Source: Geobacter sp.
Lineage (GTDB): Bacteria; Desulfobacterota; Desulfuromonadia; Geobacterales; Pseudopelobacteraceae
Length of the DNA stretch: 11,916 nucleotides
NCBI GenBank assembly: GCA_027346925.1
Contig: DAIERH010000056.1
Span: forward strand, 1-11,916
Direction of reading: 5' to 3'
This document shows positions 1 through 8,131 of the stretch, in pieces. The notes beneath the pieces were generated by a model, which was not told the origin of the DNA, did not search any database, and saw nothing but the letters and a program-made list of their open reading frames with translations. Within the stretch, counting starts at the first letter, position 1; every line of letters begins with the position of its first letter. The position numbers and the translations under genes were made by a program.

Positions 1-24
1 TGTTACGCAGGATGTGTTGGGGAA

Positions 25-1323
25 CTACTTTGCCTGCACCACGGCGGCAGCGGAGGCAAAGGTGTTTTTCAACTGCAGTGAGTTGTTGACGACCTCAACC
101 TGGAGGCGCAGCTCCTGTTTTTCGGACGCAGTGTCCCGCACCTTGACGTTCAGGTTGAACTCCGCCAACCGCCCCATCTCCAGGCTGGGGAGCGTGAATA
201 CGACGCTGCCATCCGCCTCCCGGCGGTAGTCGGCTCCGGCCGCGTCGATGAACTCAGCCTGGGCCGGCATAACGGTCCGCAGTGTCAGGTCCCGGGCCGC
301 AATCGAACCGGCATTGAGCACCGTAACGCGGTATCCGAGAGGCTCGCCGGGCGCAACCTTTGTCTTTTGCGGCTTGGCAACGGCACGCACCAGCGGCGCC
401 GAGGCCGTGATTGCGGTGTCTTTGGCAAAGGAAACATCGCCGTATTTGGCGGATACCGCCCTGACGTGGAATTGGGCCTTGGAGCCGTCAACCTTGTCGA
501 ACGGTATCTGGGTCGCAATGTTCCCCTTGAGTTTTTCGCCGGCTGCCAGGGCGACGCGCTCCAGCAGCTCTCCCGGCCGGTCCGCCGAGGTGAGCGCAAC
601 GGCGTACTCCGTGGGAGCCGAAACGGCCAGCAGGAACTCCTCGCGTCCGGTCCCGGTGTTGCTTATCTCGAACGGAATCAACCCCTTTTTGCCCACTTCG
701 AGCTGCCGGCTGTCTCCGGGAATGGCAATGGCCAGCTTGATGGCAGCCTTGGCGGCTTTCTCGGCGGCAATCCGTTCACGTTCCTTGCGCTCCGCTTCGG
801 CCTTGGCTGCGGCTATCCGTTCACGCTCGGCCTTTTCCCGGGCCAGGCGCTCCTGTTCGGCCTTCAATGCCGCGGCCCGTTCCAGGGCCAACTGGTCATT
901 GCGCACCTTCAGGGCGCTGGCCTGCAATTGCTTGTTTGGGGGGAGCTTTTCGCCATTTTTCCGGCGTGCCCCCAGTGCCAGCAACTCTTCCTCAACGGTC
1001 GTCTTGAGGGAGTTGTCCGTGTATTCCGTGGTGAACTGGTTGATGGCCCTGGCCGCCAGTTCATTGTCCCCGGACTTGAGGCCTGCCCGTGCCAACAGCA
1101 GCAGCGACAGGTCCCGCAGGGGGGAGTCGGGGAATATCTGGGTAAGCTGGTTGACCTTGTCGATGGCCAGCAGGTAATCCTTTTTCTGGTAGGCGTTGAA
1201 GGCCTCCACAAACAGGTTGGAATCGTCCAGTTCCATGGCCAGGCATGGCGTTGTCGCCAGGGACAGCAGCATGAGCCCCGCCATGATCGTCATCAAGCAT
1301 GCGGTGCGGGAACGGTGTCGCAT
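25..1323 (-). CDS. Exported TPR-like / coiled-coil / DUF11-type repeat-domain protein
   Basis: Complete 432-residue protein of unknown specific function. Visible parts: an N-terminal signal peptide (basic MRHRSR, hydrophobic core about 9-25, likely signal peptidase I cleavage after Cys-Leu-Ala at 27-29; no lipobox); a helical TPR-like region at about 35-120, with the two-helix pattern AFNAYQKKDYLLAIDKVNQL; a long charged Ala/Glu/Lys/Arg coiled coil at about 140-195 that repeats RERIAA 15 residues apart (167 and 182); then two predicted beta-sandwich units (about 197-305 and 310-425). The second resembles DUF11/CARDB-type surface domains (YRVTVLNAGSIAARDLTLRT at 331-350, then a Pro-Ala-Gln 'MPAQAEFI' turn). 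It is probably periplasmic or envelope-associated. The ATG lies 3 bases after the rpoD stop, with GGAG inside the last rpoD codons, so it is cotranscribed and probably coupled to rpoD. The domain calls are inferred from sequence pattern. No enzymatic motif is visible. Confidence 0.85.
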   Translation of the reverse strand: MRHRSRTACLMTIMAGLMLLSLATTPCLAMELDDSNLFVEAFNAYQKKDYLLAIDKVNQLTQIFPDSPLRDLSLLLLARAGLKSGDNELAARAINQFTTEYTDNSLKTTVEEELLALGARRKNGEKLPPNKQLQASALKVRNDQLALERAAALKAEQERLAREKAERERIAAAKAEAERKERERIAAEKAAKAAIKLAIAIPGDSRQLEVGKKGLIPFEISNTGTGREEFLLAVSAPTEYAVALTSADRPGELLERVALAAGEKLKGNIATQIPFDKVDGSKAQFHVRAVSAKYGDVSFAKDTAITASAPLVRAVAKPQKTKVAPGEPLGYRVTVLNAGSIAARDLTLRTVMPAQAEFIDAAGADYRREADGSVVFTLPSLEMGRLAEFNLNVKVRDTASEKQELRLQVEVVNNSLQLKNTFASAAAVVQAK

Positions 1324-1326
1324 GAT

Positions 1327-3075
<1,749 letters not shown>

Positions 3076-3105
3076 TCAATTCACCCCTAAATACAGCCGT
3101 GATGG

Positions 3106-4860
3106 CTACAGTTTCGATTTCCTGGTGCGCAGGGCATCCGCCTGCCGCAACAGTGCCGCGTATTCCTCGCTGTCCGGTTCGAGTACCGCCAAGCGGGCGG
3201 CTATGTCCCGGATGGATTGGAGCGCACGCTTCTCCTTGGTACGCCTGCAATTGTCGAACACCGTGCGCCAGTCAATGTTCGCCAGATGGTCGTCGGAAAC
3301 CAGCAAACGGGACAGGAGGGTCCTGATCTCGTCTCCCTCGATCTTCTCCGCCAGGTGGCAGAGCGCCTGGACATCGTCCGTGTCGGACAGGGTGTCGAGC
3401 ATCAGCCGCGCCAGATCGAGGTAGGCGCCGTCGAACAGGTTTTCGGGGCCGAACTGTACGACCTCCCGGCGCGCTTCGGAGTAGCCGCTCATCAACGTCA
3501 GGAGCATCTCCTGCAGCGGGTCTCCCTGGGGGTGCGTTGTTTGGCGCCCTCCATCCCGCAGGTCGCGGGAGGAGAGGTTCATCCCTCCCAGGCGTTTGCG
3601 GAAGGCGTGAACGGTAACCCCCAACAGCCGGCAGATCTCCTTTTCGTACAGATCCCGCTCAACCGGGTCTCCGATCTTGCGGAAGCGCGGCGCAAGCTCG
3701 TCGATGATCCGTACCTTGCTGTCCACACTGTCGGGCGGGGTCTGGGCCAAGACCGTTCGGACAAAATACTCGAACGCGGGCCGTGCCCTGTCCCGACATG
3801 CAGTGAAGGCCTCGGGCGGGTTTTTGGCCAGAAAGCTGTCCGGGTCGTCGCCCGCCGGCAGGGTGATGACGTAGGCAGGCATGCGCTGCTCCAGGAACAG
3901 TTCCATGGCGCGGATGGTCGCCTTGCGGCCCGCCGCGTCGCTGTCGAACAGGGTGTACACCTTGGCCGCGTGCCGCTTGATCAACCCGGAATGGGTCGTT
4001 GTCAGCGCGGTGCCGCAGGTGGCCACAACATTGCGGACCCCGGCCCGGTACAGGGCCAGGTGGTCGAAGTACCCCTCTACTATGATGACGCTGTTCTCGG
4101 TCCTCATGGACGGCAACGCCATATCCATGCCGAACAGCACCGCGCTTTTATGGTAGAGTTCCGATTCCGGCGAATTGATGTACTTTGGCAGCGACGCATC
4201 CAGTACGCGCCCGGCAAAGGCGATCACATTCCCCTTTGTGTCCCGGATCGGGAAGATCAGCCGGTTGCGAAACTGGTCGTACCAGCCCCGGTCGCTCTTT
4301 TTGACAACCCCCAGTTTGAGGGCGCTCTCCAGTTCTATGCCCTGCGACTTGAGGTGTCGCACCAAGGCGTCGCTACGGTCGGGGGCAAAGCCGAGCCGGT
4401 ACGCCTCGCCCGTTTCGCCGTCCACCCCCCGGTCCTCCAGGTATTTCCTGGCCTGTGCCCCTTCCGGCTTGGCGCACAGCACGTCCCGGTAAAAGCCGGC
4501 GGTCAGGTCGTTGATGCGCTGGAAGGTCTGGCGTTCGCTCTGGGCCTGTCGTTCCGACGGGGTAAGCTGGCGGTCCTCGATCTCGACGCCGGCCTTGCGG
4601 GCCAGGTGCTTGACCGCCTCGGGGAAGCTGAGCCCCTCCATCCTCATGACGAACGAAAAGGCGTTCCCTCCGGCGCCGCAGCCGAAACAGTGGAATATCT
4701 CCCTGGCCGGGTTGACGTTGAACGACGGTGTCTTCTCGGCGTGGAACGGGCAAAGGCCCAGGTAGTTGGCGCCCGAGCGCCGCAACTGTACGTAGTCGGA
4801 AACAACCTCCAGAATCGAAAGCCGATCCGCCACCTCCCGGACCTTCTCCTCCGGGATCAT
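3106..4860 (-). CDS. dnaG: DNA primase (DnaG)
   Basis: 584-residue primase that makes RNA primers for lagging-strand and initiation synthesis on the replicative helicase. The N-terminal CHC2 zinc-binding domain has ligands Cys37, His40, Cys58 and Cys61 (GLCPFHAEKTPSF ... HCFGCGAGG). The polymerase core has the basic RNA-polymerase motif FRNRLIFPI at about 197-205. The TOPRIM domain has VEGYFD (catalytic Glu262), FDSDAAGRKA (Asp306, Asp308) and GDDPDSF (337-343). The C-terminal region of about 150 residues (435-584), expected to bind DnaB, is poorly conserved but full length. I start it at ATG 4860 (MIPEEKVREVADRLSILEVV). A longer in-frame start at 4992 would only add a translation of the cvpA region in another frame. 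The ATG overlaps the cvpA TGA as ATGA, and no good Shine-Dalgarno precedes it, so initiation is probably coupled to cvpA translation. Confidence 0.98.
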   Translation of the reverse strand: MIPEEKVREVADRLSILEVVSDYVQLRRSGANYLGLCPFHAEKTPSFNVNPAREIFHCFGCGAGGNAFSFVMRMEGLSFPEAVKHLARKAGVEIEDRQLTPSERQAQSERQTFQRINDLTAGFYRDVLCAKPEGAQARKYLEDRGVDGETGEAYRLGFAPDRSDALVRHLKSQGIELESALKLGVVKKSDRGWYDQFRNRLIFPIRDTKGNVIAFAGRVLDASLPKYINSPESELYHKSAVLFGMDMALPSMRTENSVIIVEGYFDHLALYRAGVRNVVATCGTALTTTHSGLIKRHAAKVYTLFDSDAAGRKATIRAMELFLEQRMPAYVITLPAGDDPDSFLAKNPPEAFTACRDRARPAFEYFVRTVLAQTPPDSVDSKVRIIDELAPRFRKIGDPVERDLYEKEICRLLGVTVHAFRKRLGGMNLSSRDLRDGGRQTTHPQGDPLQEMLLTLMSGYSEARREVVQFGPENLFDGAYLDLARLMLDTLSDTDDVQALCHLAEKIEGDEIRTLLSRLLVSDDHLANIDWRTVFDNCRRTKEKRALQSIRDIAARLAVLEPDSEEYAALLRQADALRTRKSKL

Positions 4861-5348
4861 GGCTGTCTGTCGGGTCTGCCCCGCCAGGCGGAGAGAATCC
4901 TGTCGCCTGTCCGGGCAAACATGTCGGCCGACGCCGTGGCATGGACCTTCTGTCTCAGTTGTGCGGGCATGAAGCTTGCCGTGGCGATGCAAAACAGCAT
5001 GCTCAGCAATAATGCCCCTTCGCCGGCTCCGATCAATAGCCCTCCCAGCCGGTTGAGGCTGCCCAGCATGACGACACGAACGGCAGCGGTGATGATGTTG
5101 CCGAGGATGTGGGCGGCGATACCGGTCAGTATCAGGAGCAGCATGAAGGCCAGAAAGGCCGATACGTGTGCGGGGACATGCAGGACGTTCCGGATCGGAA
5201 CCGAAAGGACCGGATAATAGCGATACGCAAGCCAGCCGCCCAGGATGAGACCCGAAAGTGATGCCGCTTCATTGACAAGCCCGCGAACCAGCCCCTTGAG
5301 GGCGAAGATGGACAGAACCGCCAGGATGATGATGTCAAGAGGGTTCAT
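4857..5348 (-). CDS. cvpA: CvpA family inner-membrane protein
   Basis: 163-residue polytopic membrane protein of the CvpA (colicin V production) family. Four hydrophobic segments are visible at about 5-21, 28-46, 62-87 and 100-124, ending in a soluble, basic C-terminal tail. Family-type features are the conserved Asp in helix 1 (MNPLDIIILAV), glycines in helices 1-2 (KGLVRGLVNE ... LSGLILGGWLAYRYY) and the Asn-Arg-Gly motif opening helix 4 (NRLGGLLIGAGEGALL at 99-114). The biochemical role of CvpA is not firmly established; it is linked to colicin V export and envelope stress in enterics. I chose ATG 5348 because the protein begins directly with helix 1. A start 25 codons upstream (5423) would translate through a strong RNA hairpin and adds non-conserved residues. 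The ribosome-binding site at 5348 is weak. The stop overlaps the dnaG start by four bases. Confidence 0.88.
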   Translation of the reverse strand: MNPLDIIILAVLSIFALKGLVRGLVNEAASLSGLILGGWLAYRYYPVLSVPIRNVLHVPAHVSAFLAFMLLLILTGIAAHILGNIITAAVRVVMLGSLNRLGGLLIGAGEGALLLSMLFCIATASFMPAQLRQKVHATASADMFARTGDRILSAWRGRPDRQP

Positions 5349-5372
5349 CAGGGGGCCTATTGACGATTGCAA

Positions 5373-5402
5373 AGAAGGGGCTATCAATCGATCGCCCCTT
5401 CT
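5373..5402 (-). terminator. Hairpin between yqeY and cvpA: possible leaky terminator or RNA-processing site
   Basis: A perfect inverted repeat with 9-bp arms (AGAAGGGGC / GCCCCTTCT on the minus strand) encloses a 12-base loop. It sits about 50 bases after the yqeY stop and ends 24 bases before the cvpA ATG. The stem is GC-rich and is followed on the minus strand by a short T stretch (TTCTTTGC), too weak for a strong intrinsic terminator. The genes on both sides are in the same direction. By analogy with the partial terminator between rpsU and dnaG in enteric bacteria, it may lower expression of dnaG and rpoD relative to rpsU. That role is inference. Confidence 0.6.
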
Positions 5403-5450
5403 CCGGTTCAGGTGTACAGCCAACGTTGCAGGATATCCGGAAGAGCCCCG

Positions 5451-5894
5451 TCAGGAAAGTTGCCGTTTGACGATCTCGCTGACGGTTTTACCGTCGGCCC
5501 GGCCGCTGGTCAGGGGGGTGAGGGCCTTCATGACCTTCCCCATATCCTTGATCCCCTGGGCGCCGCTTTCAGCGATGACCCGCGTAACAAGTTCGTCGAT
5601 CTCCCCGGCGCTGAGCTGTGCCGGGAGAAACCCGAGCAGAATCGCCAGTTCCGCTTCTTCCTTGTCCACCAGGTCCCGCCGGTTCCCTTCCTGATACAGC
5701 CGGATGGATTCCCTGCGTTGTTTGGCCAGGGTCGAGATGACCTCGATAATGCCCTGGTCGTCCAGTTCGTGTTTCTGCTCGATCTCGCGGTTCTTCACCT
5801 GCGAGCGGATCATGCGAACAGCCGAAAGGCGCAGGTCGTCCCGCGCCTTCATGGCCTGCTTCATCGCCCCGTCAAGTTGTTCCTTGAGAGTCAT
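5451..5894 (-). CDS. yqeY: GatB/YqeY domain protein
   Basis: 147-residue YqeY family protein. It resembles the helical C-terminal tail domain of GatB, the tRNA-dependent amidotransferase subunit, but lacks the catalytic portion, so it is not an amidotransferase by itself. The family's typical start (MTLKEQLDGAMKQAMKARD), the central KEEAELAILLGFLPAQLS (77-94) and the C-terminal MGKVMKAL ... GRADGKTVSEIVKRQL pattern (117-146) are all present, and the length is normal. A tRNA-related role is presumed from the GatB similarity but has not been established. The ATG at 5894 has AGGA 7 bases upstream, and this overlaps the rpsU stop codon. The two genes are 9 bases apart and surely cotranscribed. 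rpsU-yqeY linkage is common in bacteria. Confidence 0.96.
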   Translation of the reverse strand: MTLKEQLDGAMKQAMKARDDLRLSAVRMIRSQVKNREIEQKHELDDQGIIEVISTLAKQRRESIRLYQEGNRRDLVDKEEAELAILLGFLPAQLSAGEIDELVTRVIAESGAQGIKDMGKVMKALTPLTSGRADGKTVSEIVKRQLS

Positions 5895-5901
5895 GCAGAG
5901 T

Positions 5902-5905
5902 TCCT
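5902..5905 (-). promoter_or_regulatory. yqeY ribosome-binding site overlapping the rpsU stop
   Basis: AGGA lies 7 bases before the yqeY ATG and shares bases with the TAG stop of rpsU (TAGGA). A ribosome terminating on rpsU therefore sits on the yqeY entry site, which favours coupled translation. It also fixes the yqeY start. Confidence 0.7.
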
Positions 5906-6101
5906 AGTCCAGCATCTTGCGTTGTTTTTTGAGGGCGCGTTTGCGGGCGGCGATGGCCTTTTTCTTGCGCTTGATACTTGGCTTCTCGTAGTGTTCGCGT
6001 TTGCGGACCTCGGAAAGGATTCCCGCCTTTTCGCACTGCTTCTTGAACTTCTTCAGGGCGAGTTCAAATGGTTCGCTTTCCTTGATTTTTACTCCAGGCA
6101 T
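5904..6101 (-). CDS. rpsU: 30S ribosomal protein S21
   Basis: 65-residue S21, a small, very basic protein of the 30S subunit platform near the anti-Shine-Dalgarno end of 16S rRNA, needed for efficient initiation on natural mRNAs. The family pattern is clear: an N-terminal strand (MPGVKIKESEPFELALKKFK), the central CEKAGILSEVRKREHYEKPS (23-42) and a Lys/Arg-rich C-terminal helix (KRKKKAIAARKRALKKQRK). The ATG at 6101 has a strong GGAGGG 7 bases upstream. It is the first gene behind the promoter at 6176-6203 and heads the rpsU-yqeY-cvpA-dnaG-rpoD cluster. Confidence 0.98.
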   Translation of the reverse strand: MPGVKIKESEPFELALKKFKKQCEKAGILSEVRKREHYEKPSIKRKKKAIAARKRALKKQRKMLD

Positions 6102-6108
6102 CCATTAT

Positions 6109-6114
6109 CCCTCC
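6109..6114 (-). promoter_or_regulatory. Strong Shine-Dalgarno of rpsU
   Basis: GGAGGG, 7 bases before the rpsU ATG and inside a longer G-rich run. It is the strongest ribosome-binding site I saw in the window, consistent with high expression of a ribosomal protein. Confidence 0.8.
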
Positions 6115-6146
6115 CCCCATTGTGAAGTGACCTCATAGATGGTACG

Positions 6147-6158
6147 ACGCCGTGGCGT
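6147..6158 (-). promoter_or_regulatory. Short inverted repeat in the rpsU leader
   Basis: A 12-base near-palindrome with ACGCC/GGCGT arms around two bases, about 10-20 bases downstream of the predicted transcription start. It could be an operator half-site pair or a small leader hairpin. Its length is close to what chance allows in GC-rich DNA, so the call is tentative. Confidence 0.25.
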
Positions 6159-6175
6159 AAATAAGTGAGCTTGTA

Positions 6176-6203
6176 ATAATACTAATTATTGTGACATTGT
6201 CAA
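6176..6203 (-). promoter_or_regulatory. Sigma-70 promoter for the rpsU-dnaG-rpoD operon
   Basis: The -35 box TTGACA (6198-6203, exact consensus) and -10 box TATTAT (6176-6181, one mismatch) are separated by 16 bases. An A/T-rich tract (TATTTTTATTT, 6209-6220) upstream of the -35 resembles an UP element. A start would fall near 6169, giving a leader of roughly 68 bases before rpsU. The AT-rich composition contrasts sharply with the surrounding coding DNA. No intrinsic terminator is visible between hisE and this promoter, so readthrough from the his genes is also possible. Confidence 0.75.
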
Positions 6204-6296
6204 CAGGCAAATAAAAATATGGTTACATTTTCCCGGCGATGCCCGTCTGTCCTGCTGTCCGGCCGGCGTGATTTCCCTGATGGGTAACATTCAGTT

Positions 6297-6623
6297 TCAG
6301 GCGGGGGTGTCCCGGGCGTTTTTCTCCTCGATGCCCGAGGTGCCGAAGCGGCGGCGCAATTCGGCGTACACCTCTTCCGGCGGGATGTCGCACTGCCCCA
6401 GAAGGACCAGCAGGTGAAAGATGAGGTCGGCCGATTCGTAGACGATCTCCCCGCGCGTCCCCCCCTTGGCGGCGATCACGACCTCGGTGGCCTCTTCGCC
6501 GAGCTTCTTCAGGATCTTGTCGACCCCCTTGTGCATCAGGGAGGCGGTGTAGGAGTTCTCCGTGGGATTGGCCTTGCGCTCGAGGATCACCCGGTAGATT
6601 GCGTCGATGATGTGGTCGTTCAT
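6297..6623 (-). CDS. hisE: Phosphoribosyl-ATP pyrophosphatase (HisE)
   Basis: 108-residue HisE, which hydrolyses phosphoribosyl-ATP to phosphoribosyl-AMP and pyrophosphate, the second step of histidine synthesis. It is an all-alpha MazG-like fold. The metal-binding acidic residues are visible: Glu43, Glu44 and Glu47 in LGEEATEVVIAAK, and Glu63/Asp66 in YESADLIFHLLVLL. The N-terminal LERKANPTENSYTASLM segment is typical of the family. It is a standalone HisE, not the HisIE fusion of enterics; hisI (cyclohydrolase) is not in the window. The ATG at 6623 has GAGGG 5 bases upstream, and the gene follows hisF by 13 bases. It is the last his gene before the rpsU promoter region. Confidence 0.97.
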   Translation of the reverse strand: MNDHIIDAIYRVILERKANPTENSYTASLMHKGVDKILKKLGEEATEVVIAAKGGTRGEIVYESADLIFHLLVLLGQCDIPPEEVYAELRRRFGTSGIEEKNARDTPA

Positions 6624-6636
6624 TAGGACCCTCGTG

Positions 6637-7398
6637 TTACAGTCTCACCGCCACGCCGCGTTCCCGCAGATACTGTTTGGCTTCGGCGATGGTGTGTTCC
6701 CGGTAGTGGAAGATGGAGGCAGCCAGGCAGGCGCTGGCGCCGGCTTTCGTGAAGCCGTCGTAGAGGTGTTCCAGGTTCCCCACCCCGCCAGAGGCGATCA
6801 CCGGGATCGAGACCGCGTCCACGACGGCGCGTGTCAGTTCCAGGTCGTAGCCACCCTGGGTGCCGTCCCGGTCCATGCTGGTCAGCAGGATCTCCCCCGC
6901 GCCGGCCTCGGCCATGCTGCGCGCCCATTGCACGGCGTCCAGCCCCGTGGCCCGGCGGCCGCCGTGGGTATAGACCTCCCAGCGCTTTTCATTGGGCACT
7001 CGCCGGGCATCGATGGCCACCACCGTGCATTGCGAGCCGAAGCGTTCGGCCGCCTCCTTGACGAACTCCGGGCGATGCACGGCCGCGGTATTGATGGATG
7101 TCTTGTCGGCCCCGGCGTTGAGCAGTGCCCGGATGTCATCCACGCTGCGGATGCCCCCCCCCACGGTGAGCGGCATGAAGACCCGTTCGGCGGTACGGCG
7201 CACAACGTCGATGATGATTGCGCGTTCATCACTGGAGGCGGTGATGTCCAGAAAAGTCAATTCGTCGGCACCCTGGCGGTCGTAGATCTCGGCGATCTCC
7301 ACCGGGTCGCCGGCATCGCGCAGCTCCAGGAATTGCACCCCCTTCACGACGCGGCCCCCCTTGACGTCCAGGCAGGGTATGATGCGCTTGGTCAGCAT
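6637..7398 (-). CDS. hisF: Imidazole glycerol phosphate synthase, cyclase subunit (HisF)
   Basis: 253-residue (beta/alpha)8 barrel that uses ammonia supplied by HisH to turn PRFAR into imidazole glycerol phosphate and AICAR. The two catalytic aspartates are present at the canonical numbers: Asp11 in IIPCLDVKGGRVVKG and Asp130 in VVAIDARR. Phosphate-binding loops are LTVGGGIRS (77-85) and VIASGGVGN (200-208), and TSMDRDGTQGGYD at 173-185 is also typical. Length is standard. The ATG lies one base after the hisA stop, with AAGGGG 10 bases upstream inside hisA. It is expected to form a heterodimer with the HisH encoded two genes upstream. Confidence 0.99.
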   Translation of the reverse strand: MLTKRIIPCLDVKGGRVVKGVQFLELRDAGDPVEIAEIYDRQGADELTFLDITASSDERAIIIDVVRRTAERVFMPLTVGGGIRSVDDIRALLNAGADKTSINTAAVHRPEFVKEAAERFGSQCTVVAIDARRVPNEKRWEVYTHGGRRATGLDAVQWARSMAEAGAGEILLTSMDRDGTQGGYDLELTRAVVDAVSIPVIASGGVGNLEHLYDGFTKAGASACLAASIFHYREHTIAEAKQYLRERGVAVRL

Positions 7399-7399
7399 A

Positions 7400-8131
7400 T
7401 CAGGCTTTCCCCTTGGTCAGGCCGATCGCCTCGCTCAATCTGATCGCCCCGGTGTAGACCGCCTTGCCGGTGATCACGCCGCTGACGCCGCTCGCTTCGA
7501 TCCCCATCAGGTTTTTAATATCCTTAAGCGATGACACGCCGCCCGAGGCGATGACCGGGATGGCTACGGATTCGGCCAGGGTCCTGGTGGCATCGATGTT
7601 GGGTCCCTGGAGCATGCCGTCGCGGCTGATGTCGGTGTAGATGATGGCCGACACGCCGAAGCCTTCGAACTTTTTGGCCAGTTCCACCGCCGTGATGCCG
7701 GTCACCTCGGCCCACCCCTGTACGGCCACCATGCCGTCCCTGGCGTCGATGCCGACCACGATCCGGCCCGGGAATTTGGCGCAGGCCTCCCGCACCAGTT
7801 CGGGGTTGCGCTGGGCCGCCGTGCCGATGATCACCCGCGCCAGCCCCAGTCCCAGGTAGGCCTCGATGGTAGGGATGTCGCGGATGCCGCCCCCCAGTTG
7901 GGCCGGGATGGCGATGGCCTTGATGATTGCTTCGATGGCCGATCTGTTTTTCGGTTCCCCGGCAAAGGCGCCGTCCAGGTCCACGATGTGCAGCAGTTCG
8001 GCCCCCTGTGCCTGCCACTCCAGGGCCTGGGCCGCCGGGTCGTCGTTGAAGACCGTGTCCCTGTCCATCAGCCCCTGTTCGAGGCGGACGCATTTTCCTT
8101 CTTTCAGGTCAATGGCGGGTATGACTATCAT
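7400..8131 (-). CDS. hisA: Phosphoribosylformimino-AICAR ribotide isomerase (HisA)
   Basis: 243-residue barrel enzyme performing the Amadori rearrangement of ProFAR to PRFAR, the substrate of HisF-HisH. The acid/base aspartates are Asp8 (IPAIDLKEGKCVRLEQG) and Asp129 (VVGIDARDG). Other family segments are AQLGGGIRD (77-85), TDISRDGML (166-174) and VIASGGVSS. It is distinguished from its paralogue HisF by the AIDL...CVRL start. The ATG overlaps the hisH stop as ATGA, with GGAG 5 bases upstream, so translation is probably coupled. Nothing in it is unusual. Confidence 0.99.
   Translation of the reverse strand: MIVIPAIDLKEGKCVRLEQGLMDRDTVFNDDPAAQALEWQAQGAELLHIVDLDGAFAGEPKNRSAIEAIIKAIAIPAQLGGGIRDIPTIEAYLGLGLARVIIGTAAQRNPELVREACAKFPGRIVVGIDARDGMVAVQGWAEVTGITAVELAKKFEGFGVSAIIYTDISRDGMLQGPNIDATRTLAESVAIPVIASGGVSSLKDIKNLMGIEASGVSGVITGKAVYTGAIRLSEAIGLTKGKA

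Noticed and set aside
4861..4992. N-terminal extension of DnaG by 44 residues
   Set aside because: The added residues come from cvpA coding DNA read in another frame and carry no primase features; the canonical MIPEEK-type start is at 4860.
3217..5217. 666-codon plus-strand open frame opposite dnaG and cvpA
   Set aside because: It lies antisense to dnaG with its TOPRIM and zinc motifs. There is no family resemblance, so it is a shadow frame.
5349..5423. Upstream start for CvpA adding 25 residues
   Set aside because: The extension reads through the strong hairpin, is charged and unlike the family, and the family begins at the first membrane helix.
6204..6296. Possible intrinsic terminator (T-rich TATTTTTATTT on the minus strand)
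   Set aside because: No stable stem precedes the T-rich tract. The tract is better explained as the A/T-rich region upstream of the rpsU promoter.
6637..8131. HisA and HisF similarity as a recent tandem duplication
   Set aside because: The two barrels are ancient paralogues found throughout bacteria. Each has its own catalytic context here, so nothing new is implied.
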